This document shows, piece after piece, positions 24,234 to 33,134 of a stretch of DNA of 64,000 nt. The translations under genes were made by a program, and so were the position numbers. How positions within the stretch are numbered: the stretch's first letter is position 1; each line of letters begins with the position of its first letter. Below the pieces are notes generated by a model. The model had not been told where the DNA came from, made no database searches, and worked only from the letters and a program-made list of their open reading frames with translations. Location: NCBI RefSeq assembly GCF_005233875.1, contig NZ_SZPZ01000007.1:62001-126000 (forward strand), in the 5' to 3' direction. This stretch comes from Kribbella jiaozuonensis. Lineage in GTDB: Bacteria; Actinomycetota; Actinomycetes; Propionibacteriales; Kribbellaceae.

Positions 24234-25456
24234 GGAAGGATCACCTCGACGGTGGTCGGCCCACCGATCGGGCTCTGCAGCTCCATGTGACCGTCGATCG
24301 CCTGCACGCGGTGGAGCATGCCATGCAGCCCACTCCCCCGGCCCAGCAGGTCGGACTGGTCGCTGATCCGCGCTCCGCCGATCCCGTCGTCCATGACGGA
24401 CAGGTAGAGCTCCGAGCCACGCCGTTCGAGCTGTACGTCGACGTGTCCGGCCGCACTGTGCTTGGTGATGTTGGTGAGGGACTCCGCGACCACGAAGTAC
24501 GCAGCGGCCTCTACTGCGGCTGGGACCTCGCCCAGCTCGCCGATGCGGAGCTGGACCGGCAGTGGGCACCGGGCGGCGAGTGCGGAGACCGCTCCGACCA
24601 GACCGCGATCAGCAAGGATCGGCGGGTACATGGTCCGCAGTACGCCGCGTAGCTCCGTCATGGCCTGCTCTGCGCCGTCACGCGCGTCGTCGAGCAGTTT
24701 GGCGGCCTTCTCCGGGTCCTCGGCCATGGTCTGCTTCGCGATACCGATCCGCATCGCCAGTGACACCAGCTGCGCCTGTGTCCCGTCGTGCAGGTCCCGC
24801 TCGATCCGCCGCAGCTCGGCGCCATGTGAGTCGACAGCGCCTGCCCGGCTCTTCGTGAGCTCTTCAACCCGCTGCGACAGCCTGGCAGTCTCCAGCTGGT
24901 CCTGGCTGGGTGCCAGCAGCTTGAGTGCCGCTTTAGCGTGGCCGCGGGCCAGGGCCGGTGCAACCCAGACCAGGAGGCCCAGACTGACCAGCACCTGCAG
25001 CGGCCCTAGAGTGAGGGCCTCGAACCAGCTGTTGACGTCGAGGCCCATCAGGCTGAAGTTGCCCGGGGAAAGCCACCACAGCAACGTGCCGAGCACCGCC
25101 GACGGCACACCCATGATCGCGGCCACTGCGACGATCAGCTCCGGGATCATCACCACCGGCATCAGCAGACAGCGCAGGCTGCGCTTGAACGACTTGTCCC
25201 GGAACAACGTGACGACGTCGCCCGGCTGCCGCGGTGTTGCGGGCGGCAGCGGCGCGCCCGCGGGTACGCCGAGGTACTTGGCGGCCCTGCGGCGCTCACT
25301 GTTGGCCAGCTTCACCAGTGCGCCGGTGAACGGCGTGATCAACCAGCCGAGGAGCACACCGTTCGGCACTGCCAGCAACAGCAGGAGCGCCCGTAGGTAG
25401 CGAACTGCCAGGTAGGTACATGCCCGTCCGCCCCGAGCCAGGATCTTGTTGACCAT
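24224..25456 (-). CDS. HisKA_3 sensor histidine kinase
   Basis: 410 residues. The N-terminal half contains about four hydrophobic segments (about 20-45, 97-130, 150-170) with a short exposed part, then a coiled region. The phosphorylated His is H223 in 'RIERDLHDGTQAQL', the NarL-partner type. ATPase boxes include 'VVAESLTNITKHS', 'DDGIGG' and 'GLHGMLHRVQAIDG'. It resembles envelope-stress-type sensors with small extracytoplasmic loops; the signal is unknown. Overlaps the regulator gene by ten bases. Confidence 0.9.
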   Translation of the reverse strand: MVNKILARGGRACTYLAVRYLRALLLLLAVPNGVLLGWLITPFTGALVKLANSERRRAAKYLGVPAGAPLPPATPRQPGDVVTLFRDKSFKRSLRCLLMPVVMIPELIVAVAAIMGVPSAVLGTLLWWLSPGNFSLMGLDVNSWFEALTLGPLQVLVSLGLLVWVAPALARGHAKAALKLLAPSQDQLETARLSQRVEELTKSRAGAVDSHGAELRRIERDLHDGTQAQLVSLAMRIGIAKQTMAEDPEKAAKLLDDARDGAEQAMTELRGVLRTMYPPILADRGLVGAVSALAARCPLPVQLRIGELGEVPAAVEAAAYFVVAESLTNITKHSAAGHVDVQLERRGSELYLSVMDDGIGGARISDQSDLLGRGSGLHGMLHRVQAIDGHMELQSPIGGPTTVEVILPCG

Positions 25457-25517
25457 GACTCATATCCTCCGGGACGGCCGGGCACGTGTCGGTACAGCAG
25501 GCTCTACCTTCTGCCGT

Positions 25518-26858
25518 CTAGCAGTCCGGAACACCCGGGAGCTTGGCGTTCGGATCGTCGATGTAGATGTTGGTCATGTAGCCGCCCTGGTCGCGGAGCT
25601 TGGACCACCAGTTGTTGGTGTAGCCGTTCGCGGTCACGGTGTCGCCCTGGGTCTGGCACTCGACGAAGACCTGCGTCGGGCCGGGCAGCGTGGTCACGAC
25701 CGAGTCGGCCAGATGCGGCCCGGAGCGGACGTTGACGCCGTTGCCATAAGTGGTGAAGTTGTACTGCGGCGGGTTCGGGTCGCCGCCGTTCACCAGCTGC
25801 ATGTAGTAGTCCCAGTTCCAGTTCGGTCCCGGGTCGGTGTGGTCGTTGCCGGGCATCTCGCTGTGGCCCTTGATGTGGTTGCGGTCCTTCGGGATGCCAC
25901 GGCGGTCGGCGATGTTGGCGGTCAGTGCGGCCGACGACCGGTACATCGCGTCGGTGAACCACGACGGCTGGTCGATGAACCCCTCGTGCTCGATGCCGAT
26001 CGCGAACGGGTTCGCGCTGCGGGCGTGCCAGGCGGTGTCCTTCTCGGCGACCATCTGGGTGATCTGGCCGTCGCTGGACCGGACCACGTAGTGCGCGCTG
26101 ACCTGGGCCGCCGGGTCCTTGAACCAGCTGATCGTGCCGGCGTACGACCCCTGCGTCACGTGGATCACGATCGTAGTGATCGCCTGGGTGCGGCCGACCG
26201 CGTAGTTGCAGGTGCAGGCCGGGTTCCAGATCGCGCCCGGGTAGTCGGCGGCCTGGACCGCTGAGGCGGACTTCGTGCCGAGCGGCGAGACCTTCGCGTA
26301 GGCGCCGAGGTCCGGCGTGACCTGCTTCGGCTCGGTCGAGACGCCCGCCGTGCTGACACCGCGGGCGATCACCCGATAGACCTCGTCGGTGTACAGGCGC
26401 GCGGTCGGGCCGTCGGCGGAGTGCGAGTACTTCGCGATCACGGAGTACCACTTGCCGAGGTCGGAGCGGTCCTTCAGACCGGCCTGGTCGGCGTACGAGT
26501 CGAGGACCGCGGCGGCGCCGAGGATGTTCGACGGGTCGTCCTTGGTCAGCTTCGCGACCGGCAGCCCGGTCAGTTTGCTTGCCTCGGACATCGTTGTGTT
26601 GGTGTTGTTGCTGGCCAGGTGCATGACGCCGTAGCCGTTCGCCTGGCTGGGCGCGCCGTCGTGGCCGTCGAGGTGCGTCTCGGCGAACCCGACGCTGACG
26701 AGCACCTCACGAGGTACGTCGTACTTCGCGGCAGCGGCCTGGAACGCGGCCGCCAGGTCCGGTTGGCCGGTGGGCTGGGGTGGTTGGGCTGCGTGGCTCG
26801 GGAGGGCTGTCAGCGCGAGTGCTCCGACAGCAAGCAGAATCGTGGCGGTCTTCCGCAT
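25518..26858 (-). CDS. Secreted N-acetylmuramoyl-L-alanine amidase (Amidase_2)
   Basis: 446 residues from ATG 26858. Signal peptide 'MRKTATILLAVGALALTALP' with AHA-type cleavage. After a helical N-terminal region (about 30-200) comes an Amidase_2/PGRP zinc amidase. First His in 'IVIHVTQG', further ligand region 'IEHEGF', and 'GHSEMPGNDHTDPGPNWNW' near its end. The last 80 residues form an SH3-like beta domain ('NGVNVRSGPHLADSV'). It cleaves the bond between MurNAc and L-Ala in peptidoglycan. A GGAAGATCTTCC palindrome lies 64-75 bases upstream. Confidence 0.9.
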   Translation of the reverse strand: MRKTATILLAVGALALTALPSHAAQPPQPTGQPDLAAAFQAAAAKYDVPREVLVSVGFAETHLDGHDGAPSQANGYGVMHLASNNTNTTMSEASKLTGLPVAKLTKDDPSNILGAAAVLDSYADQAGLKDRSDLGKWYSVIAKYSHSADGPTARLYTDEVYRVIARGVSTAGVSTEPKQVTPDLGAYAKVSPLGTKSASAVQAADYPGAIWNPACTCNYAVGRTQAITTIVIHVTQGSYAGTISWFKDPAAQVSAHYVVRSSDGQITQMVAEKDTAWHARSANPFAIGIEHEGFIDQPSWFTDAMYRSSAALTANIADRRGIPKDRNHIKGHSEMPGNDHTDPGPNWNWDYYMQLVNGGDPNPPQYNFTTYGNGVNVRSGPHLADSVVTTLPGPTQVFVECQTQGDTVTANGYTNNWWSKLRDQGGYMTNIYIDDPNAKLPGVPDC

Positions 26859-26921
26859 GGGCGGCGGTCCTTCCTGTTCGGTCCGCCGAGGGGCGTCGGC
26901 GGTCCCGGAAGTCACGCTAAG

Positions 26922-26933
26922 GGAAGATCTTCC
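26922..26933 (-). promoter_or_regulatory. 12-bp palindrome upstream of the amidase gene
   Basis: GGAAGATCTTCC is a perfect palindrome in the short gap between the amidase and amidohydrolase genes, in the region where the amidase promoter should lie. An unknown regulator could bind; this is positional inference. Confidence 0.25.
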
Positions 26934-26966
26934 GTCCGATCCAGTGTTTGGGTGAATTTTTTCCCG

Positions 26967-28052
26967 TCACCGCCGGAACATCACCTGACCACGGAGCGCG
27001 ATCAATCGCGGATGCGTGAGTACGGCGGGGTTCGCGCGCGGGTCATCGTCGTACACGACCAGATCGGCCGGGTCGCCGGGCTGCAGCTCGCTCGGCGCAC
27101 CGAGCCAGGCGCGGGCGGCCCACGATCCCGCGGCCAGCGCCTGCTCCCCCGACAGGCCGATCCCGGTCAGCGCCTGGATCTCCTGGGCGACGAGGCCGTG
27201 CCCGAGGACACCGCCCGCGTCGGTCCCCGCATAGACCGGTACGCCGGCATCGAACGCGTCCCGCAGCCGGTGCAGGCGACGGTCGTACAGGTCGCGCATG
27301 TGCGCCGAGTAGACCGGGAACTTCGCGGCGGCCTGTTCGGCGTACTCGGGAAAGTTCTCGAGCTGGATCAGCGTGGGGACGACCGCGACGCCGTGGTCGG
27401 CCATCTGGGCGAGCATGTCCGGCTCGAGGCCGGTGCCGTGCTCGATGCAGTCGATGCCGGCGGCAAGCAGATCGGGCAGGGCGTGCTCGCCGAAGACGTG
27501 TGCGGTGACGCGGGCGCCGAGCTCGTGCGCACGGGCGATCGCCGTCGTCAGCGCGTCGGCCGGCCAGCACGGGGTCAGGTCGCCGGCCTCGCGGTCGATC
27601 CAGTCGCCGACCAGCTTGACCCAGCCGTCACCACGACGGGCCTCCTGCTCGACGTACGCGACGAGTTCTTCCGGCTCGATCTCCCAGCCGTAGTTGCGGA
27701 TGTAGCGCTTGGAGCGGGCGATGTGGCGGCCGGCGCGGATGATCTTCGGCAGGTCGTCGCGGTCGTCGATCCAGCGGGTGTCGGCGGCCGAACCGGCGTC
27801 CCGGACCAGCAGCGCGCCGGCATCGCGGTCGACGATCGCCTGCCGCTCCTGGACTTCCGCGTCGACGGCGCCGTGCTGGTCGAGGCCGATGTGGCAGTGC
27901 GCGTCGACCAGGCCAGGCACGATCCAGCCGCCGGTATGCACGGTCGTCACATCACCAGCGGTGGGCCGGTCGACGACCAGCCCACCGCTGAGATGGAGCT
28001 CCTGCTGCTCACCGGCCGGCAACACCGTGCCGACGAGCTTGAGTACGGTCAT
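26967..28052 (-). CDS. Amidohydrolase-superfamily enzyme (imidazolonepropionase/prolidase-like)
   Basis: 361 residues. The metal motif HxH is in 'GLVDAHCHIGLD'. Further ligands are in 'ARVTAHVFGEHALPDLLAAG' (His) and 'IDCIEHGTG' (His), and the catalytic Asp is in 'VYAGTDAGG'. The C-terminal strand 'ELQPGDPADLVVYDDDPR' closes the composite beta domain. It hydrolyses C-N bonds of an unknown cyclic amide or dipeptide-like substrate. No operon partner: separated by 24 bases from the transglycosylase gene downstream of which it is not coupled. Confidence 0.82.
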   Translation of the reverse strand: MTVLKLVGTVLPAGEQQELHLSGGLVVDRPTAGDVTTVHTGGWIVPGLVDAHCHIGLDQHGAVDAEVQERQAIVDRDAGALLVRDAGSAADTRWIDDRDDLPKIIRAGRHIARSKRYIRNYGWEIEPEELVAYVEQEARRGDGWVKLVGDWIDREAGDLTPCWPADALTTAIARAHELGARVTAHVFGEHALPDLLAAGIDCIEHGTGLEPDMLAQMADHGVAVVPTLIQLENFPEYAEQAAAKFPVYSAHMRDLYDRRLHRLRDAFDAGVPVYAGTDAGGVLGHGLVAQEIQALTGIGLSGEQALAAGSWAARAWLGAPSELQPGDPADLVVYDDDPRANPAVLTHPRLIALRGQVMFRR

Positions 28053-28076
28053 GGATCCGACCGTATCGGGGACCTC

Positions 28077-29342
28077 TCAGCCGTGCGAGCCGCCGCCTGG
28101 CGTACAGGTCGGGGTGGTGGGTTCGTTGCCGGCGCACGGCGTCCCGGTCGGAGTCTGCGTCGGGGTGTCCGTCGGCGTCTGGGTCGGAGTCTGCGTCGGC
28201 GTCTCCGTGGGCGTCTTGGTCGGAGTCTTCGTCGGCGTCTTGGTGGGGGTCTTGGTCGGCGTCGACGTCGGCCGATGCGTCGGCGTCTCCGTCGGGGTGT
28301 CGATCGGCTTGGGCACGGTCGGCTTGTCCCACACCGTCGACGGCGGCGTCGACGGCAGGACCGGCGGCGGCACGGTCGCGGTCGGTGTCGCGGTGGTCGT
28401 CTTCGTGTCGTCCGGGACGTCGGGGACCTGCCGCGGGTCGACCTTGCGGTCGGCGTTGCCGGTCCACTTCGCGGCGGCGATGTTGCCGGTCGCGTTCGGG
28501 ATCAGGACCGCGTTCTTGCTGTAGACCCGCATCCACTTCAGCACGGTGGCGACGAAGTCCTTCGAGTGCTGGTAGCGCAGCAGGGCCTCGACCAGGTCCC
28601 GCGGCTGCTTCAGGTCGTCACCCTCGGAGCAGAGCACGACGGCGACAGTAGTGACCGCGTCGTACACGTTGTTGGGGTTGCGGAAGCCGTCGCCGTTGCC
28701 ATCGGCCCCGAACTCGTCCCACACCTGCGGGATGATCTGCATCGGGCCGACCGCACGGTCGTACGTCGCGTCGGCGTCGAACTTGCCCTTGTCGGAGTCC
28801 ATGATCCGGCCGTTGCCGTGCCGGCCGTTCAGCACCGGGCCGAGGATCCGGCCGCGGGTGGTGCCGGCCACGTCGACGCGGCCGCCGCTGGCGTGGTCGG
28901 ACTCGACCTTGCCGACGCCGGCGAGCAGCGGCCAGGTGAGCCCGCAGTTCGGCCGGACGACCGCGAGGTTGGCGGTGGCGCGGCGGTAGGCGGGGAACAC
29001 CCCGCGCGGAATGCCGTTCACTGCTCCCGGCCGGCCGGGACGGACGACCGATCGGCCGTCGGTGGCCCCCTGCACGGGGACGTCGGCGCGGGCGGGTTGG
29101 TCGGATCCGAGCCGGCCGTCCACTCCCGGACGCTGCGGCACGATCATCGTCAGCTCGTCGAACTCACCACTGTTCAGCCCGGCTCCAGGCGATGGGGCGA
29201 CCGGGTTGGTACCAGCGAGCTGGCCGGTGGCACCGGCCCCGCCCGAAGCAACTGTCACGATGGCCCCGACCAGGAGCGGGGCCGTGCACAGTGAAGCGAT
29301 GATTAATTTGACCCGACGGTTACCACTACGGGTTAGGCGCAT
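28077..29342 (-). CDS. MltB-type lytic transglycosylase with Thr/Pro repeat tail (copy 1)
   Basis: 421 residues. Basic N terminus and one hydrophobic segment (about 12-33) act as a signal or anchor. The catalytic domain (about 110-300) has Glu147 in 'GVGKVESDHASGG', 'AVGPMQIIPQVW' and 'GADGNGDGFRNP', as in SLT_2/MltB enzymes that cleave peptidoglycan glycan strands. The C-terminal about 90 residues are repeats of T-P-T-x, which produce a 12-base DNA periodicity (about 28130-28310). It is paralogous to the next gene upstream (29485-30828). Confidence 0.85.
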   Translation of the reverse strand: MRLTRSGNRRVKLIIASLCTAPLLVGAIVTVASGGAGATGQLAGTNPVAPSPGAGLNSGEFDELTMIVPQRPGVDGRLGSDQPARADVPVQGATDGRSVVRPGRPGAVNGIPRGVFPAYRRATANLAVVRPNCGLTWPLLAGVGKVESDHASGGRVDVAGTTRGRILGPVLNGRHGNGRIMDSDKGKFDADATYDRAVGPMQIIPQVWDEFGADGNGDGFRNPNNVYDAVTTVAVVLCSEGDDLKQPRDLVEALLRYQHSKDFVATVLKWMRVYSKNAVLIPNATGNIAAAKWTGNADRKVDPRQVPDVPDDTKTTTATPTATVPPPVLPSTPPSTVWDKPTVPKPIDTPTETPTHRPTSTPTKTPTKTPTKTPTKTPTETPTQTPTQTPTDTPTQTPTGTPCAGNEPTTPTCTPGGGSHG

Positions 29343-29484
29343 AGCCCCTTCAACGAACCATGCGCCACAAAGTTACATCAAGACGACGCAAAGTTACGGG
29401 CCACAGAAACCCCTCGGAAAACCGGCACCGAGGTAACGAACGCGGCTACCTGACGGCGCGTCGGGAGTGAGCGTACAGCTCGCC

Positions 29485-30828
29485 TCAGCTGCCCGCCTTC
29501 GGGGCATCGCTGGGAGTGGCCGCCGCCGTCTTCGTCGGGTCGGACTCCGTACCCGTCGAGTTGCACGGGCTCGGCGTCGGCGTGGGCGTCGGCGTGACGG
29601 TCTCGCTCGGCGACGGGGTCGGCGTGTCCGAAGGCGTCGGGGTCGGCGTACAGGTCGGGTCGCCCGGCGTGGTCGGCGGAGTCGTCGGCGGTGTCGTCGG
29701 AGGCGTGCTGGGCGGCGGAGTGTACGGCGGCTTGGTCGGTGAGGTCGACGTCGTACCCGGGCCGTTGGTCGGCCGGGCGACGGTCGGCTTCGTCGAGCTC
29801 GGACGGCTGCTGGTCGGCCGGGACGTGGTCGGGACGACCGTCGGCTGCGTGGTCGTAGGCGCTGTGGTCGGCACGGTGGTCGGGACCGTCGTCGGCGGCG
29901 GCGTGGTGGGCGGCGGCGTGGTCGCCGTACGCTCCTCGCCGTCGCCGTTGTTGCCGCCGTCACCCGGGGTGTCGATCGTGCCCGGCTTGTCCGGCACGGT
30001 CACGGTGTCGTGGCTGTAGGACTGCATCCACCGCAGCACGGTCGACACGTAGTCCATCGAGTGGTTGTAGCGCAGCACCGCCTGGACCAGGCCCGCCGGG
30101 TCGGCCAGGTTCGCGCCGCCGGAGCAGAGGTAGTCACCCGTCGCCCGGGCCGCGTCGAAGACGTTGTGCGGATCCTTGATCCCGTCGCCGTTGCCGTCCG
30201 CGCCGAACGCCCGCCACGTGCCGGGGATGAACTGCATCGGGCCGACGGCGCGGTCCCAGGTCGTGTTCCCGTCGTACACGCCCTGGTCGGTGTCGGCGAT
30301 CGCCGCCATCCCGGGGCTGCCGTCGAGGACCGGGCCGAGGATCTTGCCGCGGGTGTTGCCGTTCGCGTCGACCTTGCCGCCGCTGGCGTGGCCGGACTCG
30401 ACCTTGCCGATACCGGCGAGCAGCGGCCAGGTCAGGTGGCAGCCGGGCATCGAGAGCGCGAGATCCCTGGCCGCCTTCTGGTACGCCGCGAGCACCGTGC
30501 CCGGAATGCCTGAAGTGTCGCCGACCGCACCGGGGATCGGCTGCACCGTGCCGTCGGTCGTCCCGGTGACCGGGACCCCGATCGTGGACTTCTCCTGCGT
30601 CGGCAGGCTGCCGTCGACACCGGGATGGGCGGGCACCTTGTTGGCCAGGTCGTCGAACACCGCGTCCTGGCGCGGAGCGGCCAGCGCGTGCGCGTCGACG
30701 ATGAACGTGTTCGAGGTGACGCCGCCGACGACGAACACGGCGACCATGGCAGTCGGAGGCGCCAAGCAGGTGCATGCGGCGGACAACTTGCCCCGCCACG
30801 TGTCCAGGTTCTTGAACTGCTGCCTCAT
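29485..30828 (-). CDS. MltB-type lytic transglycosylase with Thr/Pro-rich tail (copy 2)
   Basis: 447 residues, same layout as the downstream copy. N-terminal hydrophobic segment (about 22-42), catalytic domain with Glu144 in 'GIGKVESGHASGG', 'AVGPMQFIPGTW' and 'GADGNGDGIKDPHNVFDAA', then a long Thr/Pro/Ser tail of about 160 residues. The tail probably spans the cell wall; no sortase motif is present. It has its own promoter upstream (30883-30910). The tandem copies differ most in their tails. Confidence 0.85.
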   Translation of the reverse strand: MRQQFKNLDTWRGKLSAACTCLAPPTAMVAVFVVGGVTSNTFIVDAHALAAPRQDAVFDDLANKVPAHPGVDGSLPTQEKSTIGVPVTGTTDGTVQPIPGAVGDTSGIPGTVLAAYQKAARDLALSMPGCHLTWPLLAGIGKVESGHASGGKVDANGNTRGKILGPVLDGSPGMAAIADTDQGVYDGNTTWDRAVGPMQFIPGTWRAFGADGNGDGIKDPHNVFDAARATGDYLCSGGANLADPAGLVQAVLRYNHSMDYVSTVLRWMQSYSHDTVTVPDKPGTIDTPGDGGNNGDGEERTATTPPPTTPPPTTVPTTVPTTAPTTTQPTVVPTTSRPTSSRPSSTKPTVARPTNGPGTTSTSPTKPPYTPPPSTPPTTPPTTPPTTPGDPTCTPTPTPSDTPTPSPSETVTPTPTPTPSPCNSTGTESDPTKTAAATPSDAPKAGS

Positions 30829-30882
30829 CCGAACCGTCCTCGACGCATTCCGCAGGTGGTGTGTCTCTCGGGCGTAGGCACG

Positions 30883-30910
30883 ATCTTAGCCGCCACGGGG
30901 TCGTGATCAA
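30883..30910 (-). promoter_or_regulatory. Promoter of transglycosylase copy 2
   Basis: On the minus strand TTGATC (30905-30910) and TAAGAT (30883-30888) are 16 bases apart, close to the sigma-70 consensus. The start codon lies 54 bases further on. Confidence 0.5.
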
Positions 30911-31017
30911 CCGGTCACAGTGCGCCGCTGCGCACGGTTAAGGGTTTTCCGGCGGGCGTGTGCAGCCTGTGGTCGCCGAAAGTTCACACTGCGGACACTG
31001 CCCTTTCGGGAAGCGGG

Positions 31018-32580
31018 TCAGTTGCCGCCGAGCATCTTCTTCAGGTCGTCGGGCAGCTCGAAGTCGCCGGCGTCCTGACCGCCGCCGAACGCGGCCGGGA
31101 GCTGACCCGGCTGCGGCGCCTGCGGCTGGGGGTTGCCCTGGTTCGCCCGCTTGGCGGGGTTGCCGGAGCCGCGCTTCTTGCCCTTCTTCGCCTGCTGCTT
31201 GGCCTTCCGCGCCCCGCCGGCGCCCGCACCGGGCATCCCCGGCATACCGGGCATCCCCGGGATCCCCTTGCCGGACGCCATCGCGGACATCATCTTGCGG
31301 GCCTCGAAGAACCGCTCGACCAGACCGCTGACGGTGGCGACCTCGGTGCCGGAACCCTTGGCGATCCGGGCCCGGCGGGAGCCGTTGATGATGTTCGGAT
31401 CGTTACGCTCGGCCGGCGTCATCGAGTGGATGACCGCCTCGATCCGGTCGATCTCGCGCTCGTCGAAGTTCTCCAGCTGGTCCTTGAACTGGTTCGCACC
31501 GGGCAGCATGCCGAAGATCTTCGTCAGCGGGCCCATCTTGCGCACCGACTGCATCTGGGCGAGGAAGTCGTCCAGGGTGAAGTCCTTGCCGCCCTTCTTC
31601 TGCAGCTTGGCGGCGGTCTTGGCCGCCTCCTCCGCGTCGAAGGAGCGCTCGGCCTGCTCGATCAGGCTCATCACGTCGCCCATACCGAGGATGCGCGACG
31701 CCATCCGGTCGGGGTGGAAGACGTCGAAGTCCTCGAGCTTCTCGCCGTTGCTGGCGAACATCACCTGGCGGCCGGTGACCTGCGCGATCGACAGCGCGGC
31801 ACCACCCCGGGCATCACCGTCGAGCTTGGACAGCACGACGCCGTCGAAGCCGACACCGTCGAGGAAGGCCTGCGCGGTGGTGACCGCGTCCTGGCCGATC
31901 ATCGCGTCGACGACGAACAGGATCTCGTCCGGGCTGACCGCGTCGCGGATGTCCGCAGCCTGCTTCATCAGCTCCTCGTCGACACCCAGCCGGCCGGCGG
32001 TGTCGACGATGACGACGCTGTACTGCTTGGACCGCGCCTCGTCCATCGCCTTGCGGGCCACGTCCACCGGGTCGCCGACGCCGTTGCCGGGCTCGGGCGC
32101 GAACACCGGGACGCCGGCGCGCTCTCCGACCACCTGCAGCTGGGTCACCGCGTTCGGCCGCTGGAGGTCGGCGGCGACCAGCATCGGGGTCTGGTGCTGG
32201 GTCTCCCGCAGCCACTTGGCGAGCTTGCCGGCCAGGGTGGTCTTACCGGCACCTTGCAGACCGGCGAGCATGATCACCGTCGGCGGCCGCTTCGCCATCC
32301 GCAGCTCGCGGGTCTCGCCGCCGAGGATCTTGACCAGTTCCTCGTTGACGATCTTGATCACCTGCTGCGCCGGGTTCAGCCCGCCGCGCACGTCGGCCCC
32401 GCTGGCGCGTTCCCGCACCGCCGCGATGAACTCCCGCACCACCGGCAGCGCGACATCGGCCTCCAGCAACGCGATCCGGATCTCCCGGGTGGTCGCGTCG
32501 ATATCGGCGTCGGTCAGCTTGCCCTTGCCCCGCAGATTCTTGAACGCGGTGGAGAGCCGATCGGAAAGCGTGTCGAACAC
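31018..32580 (-). CDS. ffh: Signal recognition particle GTPase Ffh
   Basis: 520 residues. N domain, then G domain with 'GLQGAGKTTLAGKLA' (G1), 'DTAGRLGVDEEL' and 'TKLDGDARGG'-type motifs. The Met-rich M domain ('LDDFLAQMQSVRKMGP', 'MMSAMASGKGIPGMPGMPG') binds signal peptides and 4.5S RNA. The C-terminal tail is Pro/Gly/Gln-rich as in actinobacteria. It starts at GTG 32580. With FtsY (46952-48145) and the signal peptidases it represents the co-translational export route. Confidence 0.96.
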   Translation of the reverse strand: MFDTLSDRLSTAFKNLRGKGKLTDADIDATTREIRIALLEADVALPVVREFIAAVRERASGADVRGGLNPAQQVIKIVNEELVKILGGETRELRMAKRPPTVIMLAGLQGAGKTTLAGKLAKWLRETQHQTPMLVAADLQRPNAVTQLQVVGERAGVPVFAPEPGNGVGDPVDVARKAMDEARSKQYSVVIVDTAGRLGVDEELMKQAADIRDAVSPDEILFVVDAMIGQDAVTTAQAFLDGVGFDGVVLSKLDGDARGGAALSIAQVTGRQVMFASNGEKLEDFDVFHPDRMASRILGMGDVMSLIEQAERSFDAEEAAKTAAKLQKKGGKDFTLDDFLAQMQSVRKMGPLTKIFGMLPGANQFKDQLENFDEREIDRIEAVIHSMTPAERNDPNIINGSRRARIAKGSGTEVATVSGLVERFFEARKMMSAMASGKGIPGMPGMPGMPGAGAGGARKAKQQAKKGKKRGSGNPAKRANQGNPQPQAPQPGQLPAAFGGGQDAGDFELPDDLKKMLGGN

Positions 32581-32687
32581 GAGAAACAGTCCGTTTCGTC
32601 GAAGCGATGAACTCCCCGAGTCTACCGGCCCGGCAACCTGTGGATAACTCCGGCAGCGCGCGCCCCTTTCTCGCTACCGTGATCGCC

Positions 32688-33134
32688 ATGCCCCTCGACA
32701 TCCCAGCCTTCAACGACGCCTTCGGCAGAGCCCGCGACCGGGTGCGCGGCGGACAAGCCGCAGACATCCCCGCGGAGCAGGAGAAGCTGCGAGCCCTGGT
32801 ACCAACCGACGCCTCGGAACACGACCAGACCTGGACCGCCCGCCTGATAGCCCGTCTGGCTGAGCCGCCCGCTCCGCCTCGTCAGTGGAGCGAGCTGTTC
32901 TACGAGGCGGACCGCATCCACGCGGCCGCATACCCGCCGAGGGGAAGCACCGAGGAGAAGATCGCGATGCTGGCGGACGCGCGACGACGGATCTGGGAAA
33001 TCGCCGATCGCGCGTCGGAGGACGAGGCAGACGACATCCGAGCGATGACCGAGGACCTCCAGTCCATGGAGGGCTGGATCCGGAATCCACAGTTCCCGCT
33101 GACCGACACCCCGTTCCCCACCTCCGATGCCTGA
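32688..33134 (+). CDS. Hypothetical protein, first gene of an unknown pair
   Basis: 148 residues, not recognised. It is acidic, almost wholly helical in pattern, with no signal, Cys or membrane segment. Features: 'MPLDIPAFNDAFGRARDRV', 'RQWSELFYEADRIHAAAYPP' and 'STEEKIAMLADARRRIWEIADR'. ATG at 32688 is chosen; the frame is open upstream without support. Its end overlaps the next gene by eight bases, so the two proteins are made together and probably interact. It is divergent from ffh. Confidence 0.65.
   Translation: MPLDIPAFNDAFGRARDRVRGGQAADIPAEQEKLRALVPTDASEHDQTWTARLIARLAEPPAPPRQWSELFYEADRIHAAAYPPRGSTEEKIAMLADARRRIWEIADRASEDEADDIRAMTEDLQSMEGWIRNPQFPLTDTPFPTSDA

Noticed and set aside
28130..28310. 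Possible non-coding satellite or mobile repeat
   Set aside because: The 12-base period is explained by the T-P-T-x repeats of the transglycosylase tail on the minus strand.
26421..29294. A 957-codon + strand open frame
   Set aside because: It spans amidase, amidohydrolase and transglycosylase genes in antisense. The product has no domain and is repetitive where the T-P repeat tail is read backwards.
30958..32610. A 550-codon + strand open frame
   Set aside because: Antisense shadow of ffh, which has all GTPase and M-domain motifs on the minus strand.
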